This document shows positions 10,955-22,007 of a DNA stretch of 64,000 bases, in pieces. Made by a program: the position numbers and the translations under genes. The notes beneath the pieces are model-generated. The model made no database searches, had not been told where the DNA came from, and saw only the letters and a program-made list of their open reading frames with translations. Source of the DNA: Gymnopus androsaceus JB14 (Eukaryota; Basidiomycota; Agaricomycetes; Agaricales; Omphalotaceae); contig ML769434.1 in assembly GCA_009733575.1 (NCBI GenBank), positions 444 to 64,443 on the forward strand, given 5' to 3'. Numbering within the stretch: the first letter of the stretch is position 1; every line of letters starts with the position of its first letter.

Positions 10955-12641
10955 ACTTTCAGCGGTAGTTTCAGTAGATGGATGGACAGATATTCCTCGA
11001 GCGGTATAAATAATATCTCTATACCACAACTCAAAAGCTCGGACTGGTATCATCAGGGTTTGGTAACCCCGGGACCCGAGTGTCAAGGGAGAAAGCTGCG
11101 GAAGGATATATCCCGAACAGAGAACAAACTCATTCATTCCGTACTTTTACGTTCCCCGGTTGAATCATGTCAAGTTCTTTAGTGAGTAAAAATCCTTATA
11201 CTCCCGCCTTTCCCGGGCCCAGTGATTTCTTGTGAGATGATTGTTTATACCAGTCAAGTCTATTGATAAAGGCCATCAAGGCTGTTCGGATATATGTAGT
11301 ACCGGTGCAAATACATGAAACGCTGTAGTAACAATTTTGGGGATAGCATCTCAAATCTCAAGGACCAAGGTCAAAGCTGTGATTTTACTAGAGCACTGAT
11401 GGCCTGTTTTATAAAATTTTTCAATAACATAATGGTTAGGATTTGGTGCATTGACGACATCGAGCTTGTAGTTGGGGACCGTTCCAACGGTGAGTACTGT
11501 ATAATTACGACCAATAGTTCCCGGGGTATTACACGTTATGCCGAAATTTGTTGTCACAATTTAGCCTTATTTGGGCCATTTTTGGGCATCAGTGTAGCAT
11601 TTTTTGCTAAATCTCAAGTTCCTGGACCCTTGTTATGCATTACGATTTTCAAAATCACCAAGTTCCCGGGTCCGGCGTTACGGTTACGGGAACTATTAGT
11701 TGTAATTATACAGTAATTTGATAAAACGAGGTCGTGCAGGTCGTGCAGGCCTATGCACAATGTATAACCGCAGCTTGCTATGCAGGCTATCTCTCAAAAA
11801 GGGAATATGCGAGAGGCAAATCTATGGATTCGGTGTGTTGTATATACACTTATTTACCTAGTAGGTAAATAAGTCTGACTCCTAGGTAGAGAAGGGAACA
11901 ATAGCTGCAATAAGAGAGAAAGGCAATCTGCCTAATTAGTAGTTGTTGATAAGGATAAAATGAGAAATATCAGGCGGGAATACGTCGAGTCCGCAGCTTC
12001 TTTGTGTATTCAATTCATTAGCCGAAGGGGAAAGAGCCTAGAGGTGAGGTTGCGAAGAAAAGATGAATCGACGGTCCAAATTGACTGGAGGTCTAGCTAT
12101 AGTCAATCCTACATTCAAAGATCAAGAATTGGCTTCCTTTTTGTTCAAAGGTGATAGTCCGAATGGTGCTTGATAATTTTCGGGAGGCGGTAAGGAAACA
12201 AAACGGAGGAGAGAAGTACGAGTTAGTTTAACTCGAAGCTTCCCAATAATAATATCAAAAAGCATTCAATAAATATGATTACCCGTTGGTTAACTGTGCG
12301 CAAATACCCGCTGAGCCACAAGTATCAGTATCCGGGTACATGTCCACGGTGTACTAACTTTCTGGGGCAATCAGTTCACTTGTAGAAGCCCCATACTTTA
12401 TCAATATCCTGTTTCCAAGTTGAGGGAGAGTGATACTAGTGTGAATCGCTTGATGACTACCAAACATTTGCTACGCTGAACTTTGTGGGTTTACCCACCC
12501 TTGAGAAAACAAACGGTACAAACCTTGTCAAGTGCTTTGGGATGCTATGTTTATTCCTTGCGGCTCCGCAAACTTACAGCTGTTTAGGCCACTTCAAAAA
12601 TTTGGTAAGGAAATGAGATTCAGGTCGAGTGAGACTTGTGG
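10955..12641. other. P450 upstream region and conserved non-coding block
   Basis: Shared with copy B (41572-43318), and from about 11950 onward also with the inverted copy C (31640-32910). Apart from the MITE at 11495-11715 I recognise no gene. The strong conservation reflects recent duplication rather than demonstrated function. The sequence just upstream of the P450 start presumably contains its promoter. Confidence 0.5.
11495..11715. mobile_element. Mariner-like MITE (TA target)
   Basis: A 221-bp element with about 28-bp terminal inverted repeats starting TACTGTATAATTACGACC and ending in the complement. The outer TA on each side is consistent with a TA target-site duplication of the Tc1/mariner type. 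It occurs at the same place in copy B (42114-42314), so it inserted before the segmental duplication. A diverged member is at 23911-24295. Confidence 0.72.
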
Positions 12642-12740
12642 GTATTAGGCAAGGGGCTGCAAACTTTCAAAAAGTTGACCGCAGGTCGAACTTTTTGGAA
12701 CTAGACTTTGGTTGGACTAACAACTATGTAAGCATTCCCA

Positions 12741-13181
12741 TGTTGAAAGATACGCTCACGATCATGGACACATGATCAGGTACTTTGTACCGTGATATTC
12801 AACATCAGCTTACCAATTACCAAAATCACATTCCTATGTGTTGATATCATTTGATTAATATCATTCGCTAGTTACGTACATGTGATTATAACTAGGATAT
12901 CAACTGCTGATGTATATACATACATCCCATTGTAGGGACCATTGTCTGCATGGACACTTACCAATACTGTACCTATTATTAGATTTAGGGTACTGTACAG
13001 TTTCATAGACATTTAGTATATAAGCTGTAGTAGTTTACCTGTAGTCCCTATCGCTCTGCATACCACTGCTTGACTGTCCCCTCAGACAATAATAAGCTCT
13101 CTCAAACAACTGTTTCACTCCTCAAGCCTTACACTTGGTTAGTAATGTGATTTCATCATTTGTCTCACTTGCTGTTCAACA
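12741..13181 (+). repeat. 5' LTR of Copia element
   Basis: 441 bp, TG...CA ends, nearly identical to 20052-20492. A TATA-like 'tatataagctg' lies near 13019. It probably carries the element's promoter. Confidence 0.93.
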
Positions 13182-13944
13182 GGTTATGGGCCCTGAGTCT
13201 GTTCGATGAAGGTCTTACAACCATTGCGACTTTGTCAAATGGTTGATCGCGTTAACAAACGATTCTGGTCGCTCTTAACCGAGTGTATTAGAAAGTTCAA
13301 GCTTGTGGTGCATTGGTTTGGTAGCAAGTTAAAACTTGCAATCGCTTTCCTTTCCTCTTCCGAGAAGAATGCCGGAAATATAAGGCTTCTTCTGTTCAGG
13401 CTAATAATAGATATTGTATATACACAGGCACTCCACGATGAACGAACTTTTGGTTGTTTCACTTCACTGTGAGCGATTTAGCAGCCAATTCCCCTTCCCA
13501 GGTAGACTTCTGCCGCTATGTGAATAATCAAAAGCATATGCGCGTAGGCTGGGCAAATGCGAACACATGTGAGATCTCTTGGCCTCCTACTGTATTCATT
13601 CCCCCATATTTCCTTAAGTCCCTTAAACACCTATTAGAATGATTGTGCACCTTAATGTGCAAAATTGATCTTAATTGATCTTTCGGCACTTTCGGTAGAA
13701 CATCAAACAAACGGTTTTCTATTGGCATACGGTTTTAGTACATAGCCTTTTACAAACACTTGCCAATACTGATAGGAATGATCAGATCGGAGATGGAAAT
13801 ATGGATGGAATTAAAAATGCCATCAACACCTAACACTAAGTCAATGGGTAAAAGACACATTGGATAGATTCGATGTTCATAACTGAATCACGCACTTCTT
13901 AATTGAATGTTGCTGACTTCCTTTCATAGAACTCTTATCAAACA
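13182..13944 (+). other. Copia 5' leader
   Basis: About 760 nt between the 5' LTR and the gag ATG, opening with the putative primer-binding sequence GGTTATGGGCCCTGAG. The short ORFs in both strands look incidental. It probably contains packaging and dimerisation signals, though none is demonstrable by reading. Confidence 0.6.
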
Positions 13945-16294
13945 ATGTCTTCTGCTGCCATTACTGTTATTCCTTATTTGGATGGTACCAACTACAGCAC
14001 ATGGTCTACCGCCATGGTTGCCTATCTCCGCCTCCAGAAACTCACTGGATATATCAACAGATGATACAATCATCCTGTTCATACCTCACGAGTCGCTATG
14101 CAAGCTGAAGTCACAGCAGGAACTTATTCTGCCAATCAAGTGATTGACACGTCCCCTGCTGATATCTTGGAGAAAATGGCAACCTGGGATGACAATGACA
14201 ATGCTGCAATCGGTGCCATTGCTTTGCGTCTCCCAGATCATATTCACGAGACTGCTGTTAAGGATACTACTGCTGAAACTTGGAAGCACCTCAAAGACAC
14301 TTATGGAAGTCCTGGTGCCACAGGCATGTTTGGCATCTTTAAAGAAGCCATCATGTTCGAAATGGCTGAAGGAGTTGATCCGGCCATGCCGATCTCTTCA
14401 CTCCAATCGATTTTCTCACGCCTCACAGATGCTGGATTGATTCTCACCGATTCAATTCAGGCCATGATCTTGCTTGCCACCTTACCCCGATCCATGGATG
14501 GTCTTGCCATGTCAATTTTGTCTCAATATGATGCAAAAACCTTGACAATGGCAGATGCTATCCCCACCATTCAGGATGAATTCAGATGCCGCTGATCTAC
14601 TGCCGTTTCTCTTCAATCCCATCTTTCCACTGTGAAGAATTGTCCTGCAGATGGATCTTCTTGGAATAACCAAAAGAAGAAGAAGGATAACCAGGGAGCA
14701 CCCAAAGGGCCGCAAACCGGTACTCCTTCCCAATCTGGTAATTCCGATGGAAACAACAACAAGAAGAAGAAATTCAGGCATGGTGGCAAGGGCAAAGGCA
14801 AAGGCAAGGCTCAGGCTCATGAGGCAACCGTGGAAACTCCTGTTGCCACTTTCGCTGCAGCTTACATTGCTATGACTCCTGGTATCACCAATGGTACCGA
14901 AGTTTCTTCTCCTCCGGTCGAATCTTTTGACCCCTATACCGGAGATTTTGATCCCCTCCTTGCCAATATGAAGGTTGAGGAAGAGGAGATCAATCTTGGA
15001 GGACTCGTTGACTCCTATATGGATTTCTACAAGGGCAAAACTTCTGGAACCAGTGAAGAGCATTTGATTTTTTGGCAAGTTCCCTCCTTTTCTACGATTA
15101 AGAAAAAGTTCACTAAAATTTTGCACCAGATCTCTAAACAGAACTCCTACGATTATACAATGCACACTATCTTGAGGCCATCTGTTGATGGACCTATAAA
15201 CATGCAATACAATTTTAGTGCTCCTACTTCGTATTTATTGGACTCTGTATGTAATCTGCAACCCCTTGATGGGGTTGAATATATAAATTATATGCATAAT
15301 TGTGTGAATAAGGAACAACGCACAGAAATTCAAGTCACATCCAGTTCTTCTAATCAGAAATGGCTGCTTGATTCAGGCACTTCAGGACATTTCACCCCAT
15401 ATATTGAAGATTTTGCTGACTACAAGGAATTTGAAACTCCTCGTCCAGTACAAACTGCTGACAGTTGCAATGATTCTTTTATTTTGGGATCTGGGACAAT
15501 TTACATTCGTCACCAGAATGGCACTGGCTTTACCCATATGACTAAGTTACATCCAGTGTTTTACCAACCACACTGCCCACACTGCTTACTTTCAATTGGT
15601 CAATTGAACCGACAAGGCTGTTATACAGTCATAAATGAGGATAAAACTCAGATTCGTACGAAGTCTGATTGTAAGATCATAATGACCTGCAATCCCGATT
15701 TTATCGGTGATAGCCTTCATTGGCTCCGCTCAGATATATTAAATCCAGAGCGTGAAATGGTCTCAATGACTTCAATAGATTACAATACATGGCATAACCA
15801 TTTTGGTCATCCTGGAAATGATGTTTTACGCAATGCTCCTAAGCATGTACAAGGTCTTCCTAAGCAAATACCTATTCCCACTGAGAAAACTCCATGTAAA
15901 GGTTGTGCTCTTGGCAAAGCCCCGCAGCAATCTTACCCCCTCTCAAACAAGCGAGCAGAACACATCCTGGATCTCATTCACATGGATCTAAATGAATTAC
16001 CAACTCTATTGTATCACAAGTTTAAATATGTGATCACGTTGTTGGATGATTGTTCTTCATATGCTGTTTCGATCAAACTGCGTCGAAAATCTGATGCATT
16101 TCAAGCCTTTAAAGATTATAAATCTTGGGCTGAAAAGCAAACTGGTCAAAAGATCAAGAAGATATTTCTAAATGAAATCATGGAAATGTTTCTCAAGGCT
16201 GAAGGTATTGAGGTCCAGAAATCTGAACCTCACGTCCATCAACAAAATGGTTGCGCGGAATGCATCAATTGCACACTTATGGACAAATCAGAAT

Positions 16295-17020
16295 TAGAGA
16301 TGGGCACGAATAGCGAATATTCATGAGTATTCATGAATATTTAGCCATTTGTTACTCGCGAATAATGAGTCACGAGTGACGAATATATTCGTTACACGAG
16401 TACTTACTCGAGTATAAATAGCCACTTTGATGTCACAAATATTCGTGGTACTTTATTCATGAATATTCGCGAATATTCGCCGATATCACGTGCTCGTTAG
16501 CACGAGCATGTGAGGTATTCATTACTTAAGCAAAAATTCAATATATAACTTAATTCGGCTATGTTTGAATATGTATATAATGTTATTGACATGTAACTGT
16601 AATAAAATCTGTGTGGCTTAGTGGTTATGGGCGCCGACTCTGGATTAAGGTCAGGCCTTCCTGTGATAGCTGACCAGCAGAGTTCAATTCTCAGTACCGC
16701 CACAATTTTGTGTCATGTAATAGTACTCGGAAATGTATACAGACTGTATTTATATTATTATTAAACACTAATATAGTACTTCAACATTATTACTTACATG
16801 TTCGAGCCTATATTTACTTTATTTGTAATGTTGTTAATTAATCACAAGTATACTCGAGTATTTGTCCTAAAATACTCGTTATTCACGAATATCTATTCGC
16901 GAATATATGTCTGTACAAATATTCGAGTATATACTCGAGTATAAATAGTGGATTTGAGGTGACAAATATTCGTACCACGAATAACGAATATACTCGAGTA
17001 TGTATTCGTGCCCACCTCTA
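16295..17020. mobile_element. hAT MITE inside Copia integrase, 8-bp TSD
   Basis: 726 bp with ends TAGAGATGGGCACGAATA and TATTCGTGCCCACCTCTA. It is flanked by the perfect duplication ATCAGAAT (16287-16294 and 17021-17028). A TAGAGATGGGCACG-like end with an 8-bp duplication is a hAT signature. Both subterminal regions are packed with 'cgaatattcg' and 'actcgagta' palindromes, probable transposase-binding repeats. It contains the tRNA-like sequence at 16611-16706. Confidence 0.93.
16611..16706 (+). ncRNA. tRNA-like sequence (Leu-type) within hAT MITE
   Basis: It has an A-box-like TAGTGGTTATGG, an anticodon-region GGATTAAGG typical of tRNA-Leu(AAG), a long variable-arm region, and a good B-box GAGTTCAATTC. 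The acceptor can pair as GTGTGGC with GCCACAA (six of seven). The T stem is imperfect and a few extra bases precede the acceptor strand, so it is a degenerate tRNA or SINE head captured by the MITE rather than a clearly functional gene. Confidence 0.5.
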
Positions 17021-20000
17021 ATCAGAATCAATGCGGCATCATGCCTGCTGTCCGGAGTCCTGGTGGGAATTTTCATACTCCACTGCGATGCATGTGTACA
17101 ATCGCACACCAATGCGTCAATTGAACTGGAAGACCCCAACTGAAATCTTCACTCGGAAGAAACCAGATGTTTCTTATTTTAGAACATTTGGTTCTGGTGC
17201 TTACGTTTTTATCCCTAAAGGACAATGTAAAAATAAACAATCTGCACACTCCAAGGCTACGATTTTCATTGGATACGACCAAGGAAGCAAAGGATATATA
17301 TTCATGCGAAATAACAACACCATTTACACTGGTGCACAGGCTACCTTTTATGAAACTTGGTTCCCACATTGTAAATCTGAATCTGGAGAAGGAGAAAAAC
17401 CCGACAAACCTGTCTGGTCTAACCCTTATGATAAATCCGACTATTCACGACCCTCAGATGGTGATGCAGACACACCACCTGATGATCTCGATCTCTTCGA
17501 TCCAGATCAAATACCGTTTTCGACTCGAGATGAGAATGCGAATCATCCACCAGATCTGCCTGGTGAATTTGACAATGACAATTCTTCTGATGATGGCCTC
17601 CCACCTCATCAACCATCTTGGTCTCCATCAATAAGTCCACCTCCACAGGATAATTGCTGTCCACCTACGCCTCCTTGTGCTGACCCTTTCAGTCATAGAC
17701 CAGAGGATGTTGCAGAATGGAAACGGCAGAATCCTGTGAGAGAAAATAGACCCCCTACCCATCCTGGCATGGTTCCTACTCCTGGAACTAGTGCTGGATG
17801 GTGACGCTGAACAGCTCGCAATATTCCTTTACCATTAAATGATCCCGCACAACCTCAGGCTGGTCCTTCAAACAGACCATGCTCTCCTAGTCCTGAATCG
17901 GACAAAGATGAGCCTGTATCATCATCAAATGATGACACGGAACCTGAATCTGAAGAGGATATCATATCAATGATCAAGGAAGGGGGAGTAAAATTACAAA
18001 ACTTCTTGCTCGCTCATTCAATTCTCTATTCAAACTCCCTTGCCGAGTTTGACATTCAAAATTACTTAAATAATTTCCCTGACTCATGGTCACAACGAGC
18101 AGATTACTAAAGTGCCGGTAATAGTCAGGAAGAAATCAAAAAATGGGATCGAGCTTGCATTGAGGAAATTGATGGACTAAAACAACGGAATGTTTTTGAG
18201 GCTGTCAAATTAACTCCTGGTCATAAACCTATTAAATGTCGATGGGTTTTTAACAAGAAGAGACACGGTCAATACAAAGCCTGACTTGTTGCTAAAGGAT
18301 TTTCACAAGTTCAAGGGATAGATTATAATGAGTTGTTTTCGCCTGTTGCGCAATTTGAAACATGTAGAACACTCCTAGCTTTAGCTGCTTTAGAAGAATG
18401 GGAAATCCAGGCTCTTGACGTCAAACAGGCTTATCTTTATGGCAAGCTAGATGAAGAAATCTACATGGAACAACCCAAAGGCTTTGTTAAGGACAAAACA
18501 AAGGTTTGGAGGTTACACCGATCGCTTTATGGTCTGAAACAGTCTGGCTTATCCTGGTGGAAAGAGTGCACTGCCTCTATGGGTAAACTAGGATTTAAGC
18601 ACTGTAATTCAGATGCTGGTGTATATGTCTTCAAAGATAAAGGCAAAACCATAATTGCCATTGTATATGTTGATGATGCATTGTTCATGGGTTCTGATAA
18701 AGATCTAGTCCTGAAGAAGGAAAAATAATTTATGAAAATATGGGATTGCCATGATCTAGGTGAACCCAAAGAGTTCCTTGGCATGCACATAACTCGTGAT
18801 TGCAAGAAGCAAAAATTGATTCTTGACCAAAGGGATTACCTTATCAAGATCATTTGCCAATTTTGCATGGACAAAGCAAAAGAAGCTCACACCCCATTAC
18901 CTTCTTCTTGGACACCATCTGCAAACAATGGTCATGTAGACCCTCAACTGCAACGCCAGTACCAAAGCATCATAGGATCATTATTGTACCTCATGTTAGG
19001 CACACGTCCTGATATCGCTTTTGCGGTTATCAAACTAAGTCAATACTCTGCAAATCCAAGTAAAGACCATTACGCCAAATCACTTCATATCCTACACTAC
19101 CTTTTGTACACCAGGAACTATGAACTTGTGTTTGACGGTCTTTCAGATGCTGGTTTTTTAGCCTATTGCGACTCTGACTGGGCATCTGATCCTGATGATC
19201 GAAAATCCCATACCGGGATGATCATCCAATTAGCGAATGGTCCAATATCTTGGGTTTCCCATAAACAAAAGACCGTTGCGCTTTCTTCCACTGAGGCCAA
19301 ACATATGGCACTGTCTGACTCATGTCAACAACTCATGTGGCTTCGATCTCTATTCAATGAGATTGGAACTTCAATTCAATCTTTACCATTACTGGGCAAC
19401 AATCAAGGTTCCATCTTTCTCGCTTCGAATCCAATTCAAGAGAGAAGAACCAAACATATTGATATACGCTTCCATTACATTTGGGAAAGAGTCGAATTGA
19501 ATGAAGTTGAACTATTTTATGTTCGCACTGAAGATAACATTGCAGATATTCTAACGAAAAATCTTGCACTTGTTAAATTTGCAAAGTTTAAGGATCTTCT
19601 GGGAATTAACTTCGAAGAAAACAAACCCTTCCGGAAATTAACATTCCACAAAGTACATACCCCTGATCCAGGAACTTTAGATGACCGGGCAGCGAAATCA
19701 TTGAGCTCCTCGAGCTCAAGATAGTCAAGAACATGTCGCAGGAAACATCGCCAAAGGCCAAGCTCATGTTTGGTCTTGGAGTTTGATCTTGGATCCAGCT
19801 CCCGCAACCTACTCTGTCTTCGGACTTCATGTTCCTTCAATGTATGGTAGCAAAGCACAGAAGTCTCTATCCTCCAATAATATGTGCCTTTGATGGCTTC
19901 GGATTTGATAGCAGGACCCGCTTACACTACATACTCAGTCGACTTGGCCTTAGAGCTCCCATTGCCCTTCTAACATAGATTTTATTTTCTTTTCATCTAA

Positions 20001-20051
20001 AGATCCATTAAACCTTATCCCCGCCGATCCATTGATCTTAGCAAGGGGGAG

Positions 20052-20492
20052 TGTTGAAAGATATGCTCATGATCATGGACACATGATCAGGTACTTTGTA
20101 CTGTGATATTCAACATCGGCTTACCAATCACCGAAATCACATTCCTATGTGTTGATATCATTTGATTAATATCATTCACTAGTTACATACATGTGATTAT
20201 AACTAGGATATCAACTGCTGATGTATATACATACATCACATTGTAGGGACCATTGTCCGCATGGACACTTACCAATACTGTACCTATTATTAGATTTAGG
20301 GTACTGTACAGTTTCATAGACATTTAGTATATAAGCTGTAGTAACCTGTAGTCCCTCCCTATTGCTCTGCATACCACTGCTTGACTGTCCCCTCAGACAA
20401 TACTAAGCTCTCTCAAACAACTGTTTCACTCCTCAAGCCTTACACTTGGTTAGTAATGTGATTTCATCATTTGTCTCACTTGCTGTTCAACA
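20052..20492 (+). repeat. 3' LTR of Copia element
   Basis: 441 bp, nearly identical to 12741-13181 with roughly a dozen differences by eye. It is preceded by the polypurine tract and followed by the TCCCA target duplication. Confidence 0.93.
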
Positions 20493-20906
20493 TCCCACAC
20501 ACCATATATAGTAAATCAAGATTATATATTATATATTTCTGCCTCAGAGCTACCAGTCAGACTATCTCAAGCTTTTTATAGATTGTACATACTATGAATC
20601 TTGAATGGACACCTCTTAGAAAACATTCTCACTGAAACATTGGAACTTAGGACTATCTAACACTATGTGACTGGTGTAACAAAAAGGTGACTGTCTTCTG
20701 TAAAAATTTCCAGAAATAGAGGAATCAGGAGGGAGGAGCTCAATCAGACATCTGGTGGTCAATGCAATGGACTAGGGAGGTCCCAAAATGCCTCAAATCA
20801 CCCATTTAGAGGAGTGTCAAACTTTTTTTTTTTCTGGCCAGACAGCCGGACTAACTAACCGACCCCCAGTTGGGTGCTTAATTATTTGCAGCCCCTTGGT
20901 ATTAGG

Positions 20907-21560
20907 TAAACGAATGGAAGTGCTGAATGAGTTCTAAAACAGCTGCAATGATGTGAGGAAATGGGACTTTCGATTTAGTTGGTGCAAAGAATGCAGCCTC
21001 CCAGGGAAGAACTAAAGGAGCATGGCTCAGGCTTCAGGGTCTTGTACTCAATTCTCTCCCGTCACTTGACTGTATCTTTCCTTACAGCATGCACTCAAGA
21101 TCTTATCAAATCAAGATATGTAACTCCTTTGGTAAAATTTCTTGCATTTCTCCTTTAAGACCTTCTCAATGTTGACTACAGGATGCGAAATAGTAGCTAT
21201 CAAGAACTTAAACAGCTTGGTTTATTAGATCTAAGGATAAATTTCTGTGCAATTCCTCAGCCTTGCAATATGCAACAGTAAGTGTTCTTCCCTGGAAAAC
21301 AGAAGTCAAGCAGTAAGCTGTTTCATTGCAGACTTCACCATCCCTTTTTACCTAGTGTCGCTGCAGAGTGTTTGAAGTATATTGAGCCAAACAATATATG
21401 TCTAGGTATTAAAAAGTTGATTGATTGTAACAAACATAGCAAAAACTGATGATGTTACCATGTAAATGAATTATAGGGTACTGAGTTCTTGTAAAAAATT
21501 GTCCAAGAACTGGGCCGAATTAGATTGAATAATATTAATGCGTAACAGAGACCTAGGGAG
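20907..21560. other. Conserved non-coding block of copy A with two empty sites
   Basis: Matches copy B 43327-44018, 45486-45575 and 51426-51545, and in part inverted copy C. It contains single TGTTTGAA (21369-21376), the target that is duplicated around the copy B foldback insertion. It also contains the uninterrupted 'gatgatgt/tacc' junction at 21455/21456, where copy B carries the Ngaro element. Confidence 0.8.
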
Positions 21561-21642
21561 TAGGGACTGTAGCCCATGACTCAGTGCAGTGATATAAATT
21601 CTCTCAGATAATCTCAATGCTGAGATACACCCATCAACCATG
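21560..21642 (+). promoter_or_regulatory. Orphan terpene-synthase promoter (copy A)
   Basis: Closely resembles the sequence upstream of the sesquiterpene synthase (minus strand of 31423-31510). It has a TATA motif in 'gatataaatt' at 21591-21600, then 'ctctcagataatctc', 'ctgagatacac' and 'caaccATGCCAGC' with the ATG at 21640-21642. Homology ends a few codons later and no synthase body follows, so this is a promoter left without its gene. Confidence 0.7.
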
Positions 21643-21924
21643 CCAGCTACTATTCTACACCACGAACCTATAAAATCCCAGCACAATGTACTTAGTTGAG
21701 AATAAATAAAAAATACATGCGGAAAATCCGACATTCAGATTATTTGGGTCATACCTTGAGATTAACACAGGACATTTGTATTTTGTAAATTGGAGGTTAT
21801 AGAGGGATTAATGCTCTAAAATTCATACACTTAAAGTCTGCTCTGAATTGCCCCGGATTCTGAGCTATTTGGATCACAAGTTAAAATTTCACATGTTTGG
21901 TTAATTTCTGCCGCGACATTGTAT

Positions 21925-22007
21925 TAACCCTAAAGATGCAGATCTAACCCCAGTCAAGAAACACAACATGGGAACAGCTAGTTTGGATGACACAGTCCAA
22001 ACTCCTG
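21925..22007 (+). pseudogene. Fragment of unrecognised gene, copy A (continues at 23400-23545)
   Basis: Matches copy B 52478-52690. An exon-like stretch (DLTPVKK, then LDDTVQTPA) preceded by a plausible splice acceptor is cut by the 22008-23399 element and resumes at 23400. I do not recognise the protein. Without the upstream part seen in copy B it is surely non-functional. Confidence 0.4.

Larger units (their letters stand above)
13945..19724 (+). pseudogene. Copia gag-pol polyprotein, disrupted
   Basis: The reading frame opens at ATG 13945 (MSSAAITVIPYLDGTNYSTW, a Copia gag start). Gag is followed by a Lys-rich linker (no CCHC), protease WLLDSGTSGHF at about 15361, the integrase zinc-binding HNHFGHP...CKGCALGK near 15790-15915, and the integrase core up to 16294. 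It continues at 17029 after the MITE. Reverse transcriptase has the YVDD box near 18667, and RNase H shows CDSDWASD and TKHIDIRFHYI. In-frame stops: TGA 14062, TGA 14593, TGA 17802, TAA 18108, TGA 18282, TAA 18726. Several TGAs sit where the family usually has Arg. Removing the MITE with one TSD copy (734 nt) restores the frame exactly, so integrase was open when the MITE jumped. Confidence 0.92.
12741..20492 (+). mobile_element. Copia LTR retrotransposon (nearly complete, inactivated)
   Basis: Two 441-bp LTRs (TGTTGAAAGATA...GTTCAACA), a TCCCA 5-bp target duplication (12736-12740 and 20493-20497), a GGTTATGGGCCC sequence right after the 5' LTR that probably serves for priming, and a polypurine tract (AGCAAGGGGGAG) before the 3' LTR. 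The interior is a single gag-pol reading frame in the order gag, protease, integrase, reverse transcriptase, RNase H, which is the Copia order. It is inactivated by in-frame stops and a hAT MITE in the integrase. LTR divergence judged by eye is only a few percent, so the insertion is fairly recent. Confidence 0.95.
12650..20898. mobile_element. hAT-like element, 8-bp TSD, split by a Copia retrotransposon
   Basis: Starts CAAGGGGCTGC at 12650 and ends GCCCCTTG at 20898. It is flanked by the perfect 8-bp duplication GTATTAGG (12642-12649 and 20899-20906). Copy B has a single GTATTAGG at 43319-43326 and no insertion, which confirms the boundaries. Its own sequence is only about 500 bp (12650-12740 and 20493-20898). 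The rest is the Copia element inside it. It belongs to the same family as 4222-5209. Confidence 0.93.

Noticed and set aside
14512..15207. 231-codon minus-strand ORF inside Copia gag-pol
   Set aside because: Antisense shadow of the gag-protease frame; no domain, and the plus strand has a clear Copia identity.
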